Assembly: GCA_902767225.1 (NCBI GenBank)
Contig: CACXGN010000020.1
Span: 62,001 to 126,000, forward strand
DNA length: 64,000 nucleotides
DNA from: an uncultured Eubacteriales bacterium
Lineage (GTDB): Bacteria; Bacillota; Clostridia; Christensenellales; Borkfalkiaceae
Direction: 5' to 3'
Below, in pieces: positions 27,665 to 36,900 of the stretch. A program made the position numbers and the translations under genes. The number at the start of each line of letters is the position of its first letter. Position 1 is the first letter of the stretch. The notes below the pieces were generated by a model. The model saw nothing but the letters and a program-made list of their open reading frames with translations, was not told the origin of the DNA and searched no databases.

Positions 27665-27684
27665 CCGTAAGTATAACCGTAAGT
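27665..27684. promoter_or_regulatory. Tandem direct repeat upstream of the rnf promoter
   Basis: CCGTAAGT occurs twice with a 12-bp period (27665-27672 and 27677-27684), 35-55 bp upstream of the rnf -35 box. This is a position and geometry suited to an activator site. No regulator can be named. Confidence 0.4.
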
Positions 27685-27723
27685 TATAATTGTCAAATCG
27701 GTGCGGCAATCCTAAACAAACAC

Positions 27724-27752
27724 TTGCAAAAAGGGGTGAAATAAGTTAAAAT
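27724..27752 (+). promoter_or_regulatory. Promoter of the THUMP methyltransferase gene
   Basis: TTGCAA (27724-27729), 17-bp spacer, TAAAAT (27747-27752). The expected start of transcription is only about 5 bases before the ATG at 27765, so the mRNA may be leaderless. Confidence 0.55.
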
Positions 27753-27764
27753 GTTTATTGACTT

Positions 27765-28904
27765 ATGGCAGAAGAAAAAATAAAAATAAGCGTATCGTGC
27801 GCTTCGGGTGTGGAAAAGGTAACCAAGTCCGAACTAAAAAGGCTCGGATACGGCGATCCGCCCGCTATCTTAGGCGGAATAAACTTTTTTGCTAGGGTAA
27901 GCGACGTCGGAAGACTAAACGTGTTTTTAAGAACGGCGGATAGAGTTTATATTGAACTTGCGGAATTTCCCGCAAAAACTTTCGACGAATTATATAGCGG
28001 GGTAACGGCTATTCCGTTTGAAAATTATATTCCGAAAGACGCAAATATAATTGTCGACGGAAAATGCGTTAAAAGTACTATATACGCGGTATCCGCAAGT
28101 CAAAGCATCATAAAAAAAGCGATAGTAACAAGGCTATCTGATAAATACAAGGTTTCTTTCCTTCCCGAAACGGGCGCAAGATACGAAATAGATTTTTATA
28201 TATATCACGACGTTGTGACGATAAAACTGAACACCAGCGGCGCGGGGCTGCATAAAAGGGGTTACAGAAAAAAGGTTTGGATCGCCCCCATTAAAGAAAC
28301 GCTTGCAAGCGCGCTGATACTTTTAAGCGACTACTATAAAAATCCGTTTTTGGATCCGTTTTGCGGATCGGGAACGATCCCTATCGAAGCGGCGCTGATT
28401 GCAACAGACACCGCGCCGGGTATGATGCGGGACTTCGACTTTTTGCACTGGAAAAACGCAAAGGACTATAAATTCGATACGGTGATAGAAGAGGCGAAAG
28501 ACAGAATAAAAAGGAATAACCTTCCGCCGATTTTTGCGTCGGATATAGATAATAAGGCTATAAAACTTGCCAAAGAGCACGCTGAATTATCGGGCGTTTC
28601 GGATTTGATAAAATTTAACGTTTGCCCCGTGGACAAAATAGACATTAAAGAAAAGAATTTAACCATTGTTACCAACCCGCCGTATGGGGAAAGGGTGTAT
28701 GACGCGGCAGACGCGAAAAAGTGTTACGAAGATTTGGGATTTATATGTAAAAACAGGGAAGACTGGTCGGAATTTATTATAACTTCCGATAAGAATTTCG
28801 AGAAAAAATTCGGTAAAAAAGCCGATAGAAAGCGTAAACTTTATAACTCTGAAAAAGAGTGCGACTTATATTATTTTTATAGAAAGATAAAGGAGAATTT
28901 ATGA
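27765..28904 (+). CDS. THUMP-domain class I RNA methyltransferase
   Basis: A 379-aa SAM-dependent methyltransferase of the YpsC / RlmL-N type, which methylates guanine N2 in 23S rRNA or a related RNA. The THUMP domain occupies about residues 50-155; the catalytic domain has [18 protein letters not shown] and the N-methyltransferase motif TNPPYGERV. An in-frame stop at 27759 fixes the start at 27765, and no ribosome-binding site precedes it. It overlaps galE by 4 bp. Confidence 0.92.
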   Translation: MAEEKIKISVSCASGVEKVTKSELKRLGYGDPPAILGGINFFARVSDVGRLNVFLRTADRVYIELAEFPAKTFDELYSGVTAIPFENYIPKDANIIVDGKCVKSTIYAVSASQSIIKKAIVTRLSDKYKVSFLPETGARYEIDFYIYHDVVTIKLNTSGAGLHKRGYRKKVWIAPIKETLASALILLSDYYKNPFLDPFCGSGTIPIEAALIATDTAPGMMRDFDFLHWKNAKDYKFDTVIEEAKDRIKRNNLPPIFASDIDNKAIKLAKEHAELSGVSDLIKFNVCPVDKIDIKEKNLTIVTNPPYGERVYDAADAKKCYEDLGFICKNREDWSEFIITSDKNFEKKFGKKADRKRKLYNSEKECDLYYFYRKIKENL

Positions 28905-29947
28905 AAGTTTTAGTAACCGGCGGGGCGGGATATATCGGCTCGCATACAATGGTCGAACTACTTGCCGCGGGGCATAGCGTAGTCTGTGTGGATAACCTTT
29001 TAAACAGCAAATACGAAGCGGTTAAAAGAGTTGAAAAGATTACGGGCAAAAGCGTAAAATTTTATCAGGGCGATATTCGTGACGAGGCAATTTTGGATAA
29101 GATTTTTTCAGAAAACGAAATCGACTCTGTAATAAACTTCGCGGGGCTTAAAGCGGTTGGCGAGTCTTGCGAAAAGCCCATAGAGTATTACGACAATAAT
29201 ATATACGGGCTTATAAAACTCGTTTACGCAATGAGAAAATTTAACGTTAAAAATCTCGTCTTTTCGTCATCCGCAACGGTATACGGAAAGCCGAAGAGCG
29301 TTCCCATTAAAGAAGACTTCCCGCTTTCCACTTCAAATCCATACGGCAGCACGAAACTGTTTATCGAATATATATTAAAAGATTTATATAAAGCCGATCC
29401 TACCTTTAATATAGCGATTTTAAGGTATTTTAACCCCATCGGCGCGCACGAATCGGGGCTTATCGGCGAAGATCCGAAAGGCATACCTAATAACCTTTGC
29501 CCGTATATAACGCAGGTGGCTGTCGGAAAAAGAAAAGAACTTAACGTTTTCGGCAACGATTATAACACGCCGGACGGAACGGGCGTTCGCGATTATATCC
29601 ACGTCGTTGACCTTGCAAGGGGGCACGTTTTGGCGCTTAATAAACTTGCCGAACTTCAACAAAAAAGAAATAGCGGCGACCTTTCGGAAGAAGGGCTGTT
29701 CGTCGTAAACTTAGGCACGGGAGTCGGGTATTCGGTTCTCGATATGGTAAAGGCCTTTTCTAAGGCGCTAGGCCGTCCTATTCCGTATGTGATAAAACCG
29801 CGTCGCCCCGGCGATATAGACGAGTGCTACGCAGATCCATCTTATGCGGAAAAACTTATCGGATTTAAAGCCGAAAAAACGCTTGACGATATGTGCAGAG
29901 ATTCCCTTAACTGGCAACTTAAAAACCCCGAAGGTTATACCGAATAA
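28901..29947 (+). CDS. galE: UDP-glucose 4-epimerase
   Basis: Short-chain dehydrogenase-type enzyme interconverting UDP-glucose and UDP-galactose. The NAD-binding start is [18 protein letters not shown], the catalytic Tyr-Lys pair is in [14 protein letters not shown], and the substrate region has [18 protein letters not shown] and [15 protein letters not shown]. 348 aa, normal length. Start overlaps the methyltransferase gene (ATGA), with AAGGAG ahead. Confidence 0.97.
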   Translation: MKVLVTGGAGYIGSHTMVELLAAGHSVVCVDNLLNSKYEAVKRVEKITGKSVKFYQGDIRDEAILDKIFSENEIDSVINFAGLKAVGESCEKPIEYYDNNIYGLIKLVYAMRKFNVKNLVFSSSATVYGKPKSVPIKEDFPLSTSNPYGSTKLFIEYILKDLYKADPTFNIAILRYFNPIGAHESGLIGEDPKGIPNNLCPYITQVAVGKRKELNVFGNDYNTPDGTGVRDYIHVVDLARGHVLALNKLAELQQKRNSGDLSEEGLFVVNLGTGVGYSVLDMVKAFSKALGRPIPYVIKPRRPGDIDECYADPSYAEKLIGFKAEKTLDDMCRDSLNWQLKNPEGYTE

Positions 29948-29959
29948 ATTTAGCACGTT

Positions 29960-30004
29960 AAAAAACCGCTTTTTTGCATAAAATTGCAAAATTGCGGTTT
30001 TTTC
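29960..30004 (+). terminator. Intrinsic terminator after galE
   Basis: Stem AAAAAACCGC (29960-29969) / GCGGTTTTTT (29994-30003) enclosing an inner TTTTGCA / TGCAAAA stem; T-rich end. Confidence 0.85.
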
Positions 30005-30017
30005 TTTTGCTAAAATA

Positions 30018-30046
30018 TTGCTATTTTTGCAAAAAACGAGTAAAAT
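30018..30046 (+). promoter_or_regulatory. Promoter of nadE
   Basis: TTGCTA (30018-30023), 17-bp spacer, TAAAAT (30041-30046). AAGGAGA precedes the nadE ATG at 30091. Confidence 0.55.
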
Positions 30047-30090
30047 AACCTTGTAAAAAAGTTTATAGAAGTCAAATAAGGAGATTTTTT

Positions 30091-31992
30091 ATGAAATTCG
30101 GTTTTCAAAAAATTTGCGCAATAACTCCCGAAATACGCCTTTGCGACGTTGAGTATAACGCAAAAATAATAAAAGAAAAAATAGTTTCGGCAGAGAAAAA
30201 AGGGGCTTCCGTTATAGTCTTTCCCGAACTTGCCTTAACGGGGTATACGGTTGGCGATCTTATATATACCGACGCTCTTTTATCCGCCGCAAAAAATTCA
30301 CTTAAAAATATCGCAGAAGAAACGGCAACCGCCGAGTGCATTGCCTTTATAGGCTTGCCGTTATCGGTGAACGGGTTAATTTATAACGTGGCGGGCGTTA
30401 TCAATAAAGGTAAGGTGATAGGGTTTATACCGAAAACATTTTATCCGAATTATAACGAGTTTTACGAAAAGAGATATTTTGCCGAAAAAAGTTTTTTCTG
30501 CGATGCGGAATATATAGACTTTTTCGGGGAAAAAGTTCCATTCGGACAGAAGTTGATTTTTAAGGAGATAAACTCGCCGGAGTTTTCGGTTGCCGCCGAA
30601 ATATGCGAAGATCTTTGGTCGCCGCTTTCTCCGTCCGAGTATCACGCTGTTCACGGCGCGAATATCATCGTCAATCTATCCGCCAGCGACGAAACGGTAG
30701 GCAAGGCGGAGTTTAGAAAAAATCTCGTTAAAAATCAATCGGCAAAGACCGTTTCGGTTTACGTTTATGCGGACGCCGGTATGGGTGAATCCACTACGGA
30801 CGTGGTTTATTCGGGGCACGACCTTATAGCCGAAAACGGAAAAATACTGTCGGAAAGCAAGCCTTTTGGCGGCGGCGTTTGCTATGCGGACGCAGATCTT
30901 TCTTTTATAGAGTTTGAAAGGCGAAAGGTTTTCAATAAGCCCTTTAATTCTTGCGGTAATTATCTAACCGTCGGTTTTTCCGCCGATAATAAAAACGGAA
31001 AGGTTGAAAGGATTTTTGACCGCGCGCCTTTCGTTCCAAAAGATAAAGACAGCCTTTTTTCGAGAGCGGAAACTATTTTGGATATTCAGAGCCGCGCGCT
31101 TGCAAAACGCGTCTCTCACACGCATACGAATAAACTCGTAGTGGGGCTCTCCGGCGGGCTTGACTCTACGCTTGCCGCGATCGTCGCCGCGAAAGCACTT
31201 TCAATACTTAATAAACCGTCTTTAGATTTAATTACCGTAACTATGCCGTGTTTCGGAACGACAAGCAGAACTTTCGATAACGCTTGCGGCTTGGCAAAAG
31301 GATTAGGTGCAACGCTTAAAAAAGTGGATATAACAAAATCTGTTTTAAGGCACTTAAAAGATATTAAACACGGCGGTATGCCGGACGTAACGTATGAAAA
31401 CGCACAGGCAAGAGAACGCACGCAGGTTTTAATGGATATTGCGAATATGTGCGGCGGGTTGGTCGTCGGAACGGGGGATCTTTCCGAACTTGCGCTCGGC
31501 TGGGCTACCTATAACGGGGATCATATGAGCATGTATGGCGTAAACTGTTCCGTTCCGAAAACGCTTGTTAAATATCTTGTTTCTTTTGTGGCGGAAAATT
31601 CAAAAGGAAAGTTAAAGTGGGTGTTAGACGATATTTTAGATACGCCCGTAAGCCCCGAACTTTTGCCGGCAAAGGGCGGAGAGATCTCGCAAAAAACCGA
31701 AGATATAGTTGGACCTTATATTTTGCACGACTTTTTCTTGTTCCACTTTATCCGCCGCGGGGCTTCTGCCGAAAAGATAAAATATCTTGCCGTTAAAACG
31801 TTTCATGGGGAGTTTTCCGAAGAGACGGTGGAAAAATGGCTTAAAATATTTATAAAGCGGTTTTTCGCTCAGCAGTTTAAGCGTTCCTGCGTGCCGGACG
31901 GGGTAAAAGTAGGCTCCGTCGCACTCTCTCCGCGCGGAGACTGGCGCATGCCGTCCGACGCTATTCCCGAAGTGTGGCTTAAAAACTTATAA
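30091..31992 (+). CDS. nadE: Glutamine-dependent NAD+ synthetase
   Basis: Last step of NAD+ synthesis, amidating nicotinate adenine dinucleotide with glutamine nitrogen. The N-terminal nitrilase-type glutaminase has its Glu in FPELALTGYTVGDL, Lys in IPKTFYPNYNEFYEKRYF and Cys in AAEICEDLWSPLSP. The C-terminal synthetase has the PP-loop VVGLSGGLDSTLAAIV and LVVGTGDLSELALGW. 633 aa is normal for the two-domain form. Monocistronic, with its own promoter. Confidence 0.97.
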   Translation: MKFGFQKICAITPEIRLCDVEYNAKIIKEKIVSAEKKGASVIVFPELALTGYTVGDLIYTDALLSAAKNSLKNIAEETATAECIAFIGLPLSVNGLIYNVAGVINKGKVIGFIPKTFYPNYNEFYEKRYFAEKSFFCDAEYIDFFGEKVPFGQKLIFKEINSPEFSVAAEICEDLWSPLSPSEYHAVHGANIIVNLSASDETVGKAEFRKNLVKNQSAKTVSVYVYADAGMGESTTDVVYSGHDLIAENGKILSESKPFGGGVCYADADLSFIEFERRKVFNKPFNSCGNYLTVGFSADNKNGKVERIFDRAPFVPKDKDSLFSRAETILDIQSRALAKRVSHTHTNKLVVGLSGGLDSTLAAIVAAKALSILNKPSLDLITVTMPCFGTTSRTFDNACGLAKGLGATLKKVDITKSVLRHLKDIKHGGMPDVTYENAQARERTQVLMDIANMCGGLVVGTGDLSELALGWATYNGDHMSMYGVNCSVPKTLVKYLVSFVAENSKGKLKWVLDDILDTPVSPELLPAKGGEISQKTEDIVGPYILHDFFLFHFIRRGASAEKIKYLAVKTFHGEFSEETVEKWLKIFIKRFFAQQFKRSCVPDGVKVGSVALSPRGDWRMPSDAIPEVWLKNL

Positions 31993-32017
31993 ATAAATTT
32001 AATTATCTAAAATCCCG

Positions 32018-32045
32018 TTGACAATTCGGACGGATTTGGTATAAT
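32018..32045 (+). promoter_or_regulatory. Promoter of the rubrerythrin gene
   Basis: Consensus TTGACA (32018-32023) and TATAAT (32040-32045) with a 16-bp spacer; expected to be strong. Confidence 0.75.
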
Positions 32046-32077
32046 TAAATCAGATTAAAAAAGGAAGGAAATATATT

Positions 32078-32626
32078 ATGAAAAAATTCGTATGTTCTAT
32101 CTGCGGTTACGTTCACGAAGGGGATTCCGCTCCGGAATTTTGCCCGCAATGCAAAGCGCCCGCTTCTAAATTTGTCGAACAGAAAGAAGAAAATCTTTCT
32201 TGGGCGGCAGAACACGTTGTCGGCGTTGCCAAAGGCGTAGATCCTGAAATCGTGGAAGGCTTGCGTTCTAACTTTACCGGTGAGTGCAGCGAAGTAGGTA
32301 TGTATCTCGCTATGGCAAGAGTTGCTTACCGCGAAGGCTATCCCGAAATCGGGCTTTACTGGGAAAAGGCTGCATTTGAAGAAGCAGACCACGCCGCAAG
32401 ATTTGCCGAACTTTTGGGCGAAGTTGTTACCGACTCCACAGAGAAAAACCTTAAAATGCGCGTAGAAGCAGAAAATGGCGCAACCGCCGGCAAAACCGCG
32501 CTCGCTAAAAAGGCAAAAGAGTTGGGGCTTGACGCTATTCACGATACCGTTCACGAAATGGCTCGTGATGAAGCCCGCCACGGCAAAGCCTTAAAAGGAC
32601 TTCTTGATAGATACTTCGGAAAATAA
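32078..32626 (+). CDS. Reverse rubrerythrin
   Basis: Oxidative-stress protein of 182 aa that reduces hydrogen peroxide to water. Domain order is reversed relative to classic rubrerythrin: the rubredoxin-like iron site comes first ([11 protein letters not shown] and [10 protein letters not shown]), followed by the ferritin-like four-helix diiron domain with conserved Glu/His positions ([37 protein letters not shown]). Such proteins are typical of strict anaerobes and are highly expressed on oxygen exposure in clostridia. AAGGAAGG precedes the ATG. Confidence 0.95.
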   Translation: MKKFVCSICGYVHEGDSAPEFCPQCKAPASKFVEQKEENLSWAAEHVVGVAKGVDPEIVEGLRSNFTGECSEVGMYLAMARVAYREGYPEIGLYWEKAAFEEADHAARFAELLGEVVTDSTEKNLKMRVEAENGATAGKTALAKKAKELGLDAIHDTVHEMARDEARHGKALKGLLDRYFGK

Positions 32627-32660
32627 GATAAATTTAATTCATTTGTTACGGACTTATATT

Positions 32661-32912
32661 ATGCTAGAATTCAGGTATGACACGCAGATGCTGATAGATG
32701 GCAAGGATCTTGACGAAATCGCTATCAGAAAATATATCGAAGGCAATTTTATAGGCGATTCTTTGCTTGTCGTCGGCGACGATACTATGATAAAGATCCA
32801 CTTCCATACTAATAAGCCGTGGGAACTTTTGGAGTATTGCTCGTCTCTCGGAGAGATATACGATATCGTTATCGAAGATATGGATAGACAAACGAGAGGC
32901 CTGCAAGGTTAA
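32661..32912 (+). pseudogene. Fragment resembling the middle of FakA/YloV (DAK2-type kinase)
   Basis: An 83-codon open frame resembling the region after the DAK2 domain of fatty-acid kinase subunit FakA: FRYDTQMLIDGKDLDE, GDSLLVVGDDTMIKIHFHT and a final EDMDRQTRGLQ correspond to the usual YCTEF..., GDSLVVVGDD...KVHVHT and ...MREQ pieces. A full FakA is about 550 aa, so both ends are missing. No ribosome-binding site is visible. It is probably a remnant, though a small free-standing domain protein cannot be ruled out. Confidence 0.6.
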
Positions 32913-32970
32913 AGTCGTAAAATTTAATGCTAAGCTTAAATGGGTTAAGGTTTTAATTTAGTGAGTTGTT

Positions 32971-33555
32971 ATGTCAAAATTAAAAGAAAAAATCGGTTAT
33001 ATTTTTGATTATTACAAAATGTTTAAGGCGTATATTAAAAGTATAAGTCTTAAAAGATTTTTCCTTAAAATAAAATACGGCTCAAAATTAAAAGTAAAAC
33101 ATTCTACTAAACTTTATAAGAATTCCGAAATCCAAATAGGCTATAAGGGTAAGATAGAACTTGGCAAATCCGTTAGAATTCAAAAAAACACGCTCCTTGC
33201 TTCCGTTGATTTAGGTAAATTAAAAGTTGATGACTTTACTTTTATCAACCGTAATTGCACGATTATTTCCAGAAAAGAAGTTCTTATAGGCAAAAACGTT
33301 ATGATCGGACCAAGCGTTAATATATTTGATCATAATCATAAGTTTAATTCCGAAAAGATTTTTCAAAACGAGTATAATTCAGAATCGATTGTTATTGAAG
33401 ATAATTGCTGGATATGCGCAGGGGTAACGATTTTAAAAGGAACTAAAATCGGCGAAGGCTCTATAATAGGCGCAGGGGTTGTTGTAAAAGGTTTAATTCC
33501 CCCGCATACTATTGTGAAAAATAAAGCCGGTTTTGAGTTAACGCCTATCGATTAA
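32971..33555 (+). CDS. Hexapeptide-repeat acyltransferase (left-handed beta-helix)
   Basis: A 194-aa protein of the WbbJ/maltose-acetyltransferase-like group. The middle and C-terminal parts show imperfect hexapeptide repeats (IGKNVMIGPSVNIFDHNHKF, then IGEGSIIGAGVVVKG), with the likely catalytic His in FDHNHKF. The N-terminal 50 residues are basic and helical. Such enzymes usually O-acetylate sugars of surface polysaccharides. No other glycan genes lie beside it. The gene is A+T-rich compared with its neighbours and has a weak ribosome-binding site. Confidence 0.85.
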   Translation: MSKLKEKIGYIFDYYKMFKAYIKSISLKRFFLKIKYGSKLKVKHSTKLYKNSEIQIGYKGKIELGKSVRIQKNTLLASVDLGKLKVDDFTFINRNCTIISRKEVLIGKNVMIGPSVNIFDHNHKFNSEKIFQNEYNSESIVIEDNCWICAGVTILKGTKIGEGSIIGAGVVVKGLIPPHTIVKNKAGFELTPID

Positions 33556-33598
33556 AAAATGATTTAATAAAGAAATTTGACTTTAATTTAAAAAAATA

Positions 33599-33640
33599 AA
33601 AGCGGCTGCCGAATTCGGCAGCCGCTTTACCATTGCTTAT
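33599..33640 (-). terminator. Perfect 30-bp palindrome: terminator of the RHH gene
   Basis: 33599-33628 is a perfect palindrome centred between 33613 and 33614 (half site AAAGCGGCTGCCGAA). Only on the minus strand is it followed by a long T-run, so it terminates the leftward RHH gene; it may also stop the rightward acyltransferase transcript. Confidence 0.8.
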
Positions 33641-33642
33641 TT

Positions 33643-33783
33643 TTATTTCTCGTTCACAATTTTCCGTAAAACAAGATTTATATATTGCGATAAAGACCGT
33701 TCGTCTTCTTCCGCTTTCTCCCTTAAAATCACTAATAAGTCAGCGTCTAACGTAATGCTGATTTTTTCTTTTAAAGGTTTCAT
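33643..33783 (-). CDS. Small ribbon-helix-helix (Arc/CopG-like) DNA-binding protein
   Basis: A 46-codon gene reading MKPLKEKISITLDADLL and ending LRKIVNEK. The ribbon-helix-helix pattern is clear: a basic strand KEKISITLDAD, helix VILREKAEEDE, a turn with RSLSQ, and helix YINLVLRKIV. It has GGGAG 7 bases before the ATG, a promoter and a terminator, so it looks like a real gene. No toxin gene is adjacent. It is transcribed divergently from the adhesin-like gene at 33901, and an autoregulatory or divergent repressor role is likely (inference). Confidence 0.8.
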   Translation of the reverse strand: MKPLKEKISITLDADLLVILREKAEEDERSLSQYINLVLRKIVNEK

Positions 33784-33818
33784 ATCTTAACTCCCATATT
33801 ATAGTTTGGCTTAATATT

Positions 33819-33846
33819 AGCATAAAATACTATTTTTGCTTGACAA
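33819..33846 (-). promoter_or_regulatory. Promoter of the RHH gene
   Basis: On the minus strand TTGTCA (33841-33846), 16-bp spacer, TATGCT (33819-33824). Its -35 box overlaps that of the divergent promoter at 33840-33868. Confidence 0.5.
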
Positions 33847-33868
33847 TTCGTATAAAGTAGGATAAAAT
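33840..33868 (+). promoter_or_regulatory. Promoter of the 1037-aa repeat lipoprotein gene
   Basis: TTGACA (33840-33845), 17-bp spacer, TAAAAT (33863-33868). The -35 lies back-to-back on the -35 of the RHH promoter, so one bound protein could control both. Confidence 0.65.
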
Positions 33869-33900
33869 AAGATAAATATTTTTTTATACTGGAGCGATAT

Positions 33901-36900
33901 ATGAAAATGCGCTTTTTATTAAGAATTATAATTCTTTTGCTGTCGATTTGCGCGGCGGCGTTCGTTTTTTCCGCTTGTGGGGAAAGTTCTTCAAACGGAA
34001 GCGGTGGCGGCAGCACGGCAATAGACCAAAATGACGGTGAAAATCCGTATACACCCGAAACGCCTATCACAATCGACGTAACCGGTGTTGAACTTAACTA
34101 TGAAGATAAATCAATTTCGGTTGGCGATACTTTTAACTTGATTGCAACTATAATTCCGAATACCGCTACGGATAAAAGCGTAACATGGAGCAGTTCGGAT
34201 AACGGCATAGCGACTGTATCGAACGGAAGAGTTAGTGCAATAAAAGCGGGCACGGCAACGATCACTGCCACGACTTCAAACGGGATAACCGCAACGTGTT
34301 TCGTTACGGTAAATAATAATGATATTTCTTTCAACACTTTGCAGGCGGACGGACTTACCGCCTACGGTAAAGTTTCACACGATACGGACATATTCTCTTT
34401 CATAAACGAAATTAAAGTTTCAGGTAATGTATCATATACAGTAAGCACCGATTTGCAAGGCACGAACGTCGTTCCCACAAAAACGGTTAACTTAAAAGTG
34501 GGGGACAATACTTTCTATATTCTTGTTTCGTCAAAAAATAGTGACGATATATTGCTTTATACCGTAACCGTTCGTAGAAGACCTATCTATACAGTATCTT
34601 TCGATACCGACGGCGGCAGTTACGTATATAGTCAATATATCGAAGAAGATTCTTTCGCAAGTTACCCTGAAGATACATTCAGAGACGGTTATACTTTCAT
34701 AAACTGGAGTTTTGATTTTACTTTGCCGATATTATATAGCAGAACGATTTACGCCAACTGGTCTGCGAACACGGATACTCCGTATAAAGTAGAATATTAT
34801 CAGCAAAATTTAGAAGACGATAATTATACGCTTTTTGAAACGGAAAATAAGACAGGAACTACGGATACAACTGCAACGGCAGAAATAAAGTCATATGAGC
34901 ACTTTACCCATGTTGGAATTTCTTCAAGCAAAGAAAGCGGCAATATTAACGGTAATGGTAGTCAGATTTTAAAGGTTTATTATACGAGAGATAAGTATAA
35001 TTTCTCTTCGCAAATAGGAAACGATAAAGCAGGAACGATAAATTGCACGGTAAAAGGAAAATATAAGTATGATACCGAAATTAGCCTGTCGGTGAATGTA
35101 AATGCCGGTTATACTTTTGTCGGTTGGTATGATGTGGATAATTGTCTGTCAAATGAAATAGAATATTCCTTTGGTTTAAGTAAAGATACAGAGATAACGG
35201 CGGTTTTATCTGCAAATACAAATACTCCGTATAAAGTGGAATATTATCAGCAAAATTTAGAGGACGATAATTATACTCTTTACGAAACGGAAAATAAGAC
35301 AGGAACTACGGATACAACTGCAACGGCAGAAATAAAATCATACGATCATTTTACGCATGTTGGAATTTCTTCAAGCAAAGAAAGCGGCAATATCAACGGC
35401 GACGGCAGTCAGGTTTTAAAAGTATATTATACGAGAGATAAGTATTTAATTAAGATTGTTTCAGATAATGAAAACTTTGCTTTAAATTTTACGTTTAACG
35501 GTTTATATAAATACGGTTATGTTATACCTGAAATTGTAGCAACATTTAGTAATTATCTTGGCTATGAATGGCAAGGGTGGTATAGTGACGGCGAATTTAT
35601 GACTAAAGATTTTGCTATACCTGCGTTTATGGTAGAAAAGCCGATAGATTATATTGCAAAGTTGTCAAAGGCGGAAATGGCAAACTTTAATTTTACTTCC
35701 GATACAAACTCTTGCACTATAACCGGCATAAAAGATAAAACGGTAACGGAAATTGTAGTTCCGGATTATGTAACAAGTATAGGAGATTCTGCGTTTTATG
35801 GTTGTAGTTCATTAGCAAGTGTAACCATAGGTAACAGCGTTACGAGTATAGGAAATTATGCGTTCAATGGTTGCAGCTCATTAACAAGTGTAACTATAGG
35901 TGACAGCGTAACGAGTATAGGAAGTAGTGCGTTCTCTGGTTGCACTATAGAGAATGCAAAAATACCTGCCTTTGCAGCAAGTTATATTATAAACAATAAG
36001 CTTAAAACATTAGAAATTACAAGCGGTGAAAGTATAGGAAGTTATGCGTTCTATAATTGCAGTTCATTAACAAGTGTAACCATAGGTAACAGCGTAACGA
36101 GTATAGGAATGGATGCGTTCTCTCATTGCAGTTCATTAACAAGTGTAACTATAGGTAACAGTGTAACGAGTATTGGGGATCAAGCGTTCTTTCATTGCAG
36201 TTCATTAACAAGCGTAACCATCGGTAATAGTGTAACGAGTATAGGAGATGTTGCGTTCTCAGGTTGCGATAATTTACAATATAACGAATACGATAATGCA
36301 TATTATTTAGGTAATGAAGATAATCCATACGTAGTATTAGTAAAAGCAAAATCAAGTGATATAACTTCTTGCACTATAAATGAAAATACAAAGGTTATTT
36401 ATGGTGATGCGTTCAGAAATTGCACTTCATTAACAAGTATAACCATACCCGACAGCGTAACGAGTATAGGAAGTTCTGCGTTCTCCGGTTGCAGTTCATT
36501 AACAAGCGTAACCATACCCAACAGCGTAACGCGTATATTTTGGTGGGCGTTCTTTGGTTGCAGTTCATTAACAACTATAACCATACCTGACAGCGTAACT
36601 AGTATAGAAAGTTATACGTTCTATAATTGCACTTCATTAACAAGTATAACCATACCCGTCAGCGTAACGAGAATAGGAGAACATGCATTCTATAATTGCA
36701 GTTCGTTAACAAGCGTAACAATCGGTAATGGCGTAACGAGTATAGGATATGAAGCGTTCTCCGGTTGCACTTCATTAACAAGCGTAACCATACCTGACAG
36801 CGTAACGAGTATAGGAAGTTATGCGTTCTATAATTGCAGTTCATTGACAAAGATTTATTATAAGGGGACATCACAAGATTGGTCTAAAATTTCAATAGGT

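Noticed and set aside
27670-27696. Minus-strand TTGACA (27691-27696) with TATACT (27670-27675) as the rnf promoter
   Set aside because: The spacer is only 15 bp and the leader would be long; TTGAAA-17-TATAAT at 27602-27630 fits better.
33643-33783. RHH gene as antitoxin of a toxin-antitoxin pair
   Set aside because: The neighbouring acyltransferase is a left-handed beta-helix enzyme, not a GNAT-type toxin, and is convergent, not co-transcribed.
35760-36860. Regularly spaced DNA repeats that might suggest a CRISPR array
   Set aside because: The repeats stay in one reading frame, have a period of about 69 bp matching 23-residue leucine-rich repeats, and have no unique spacers.
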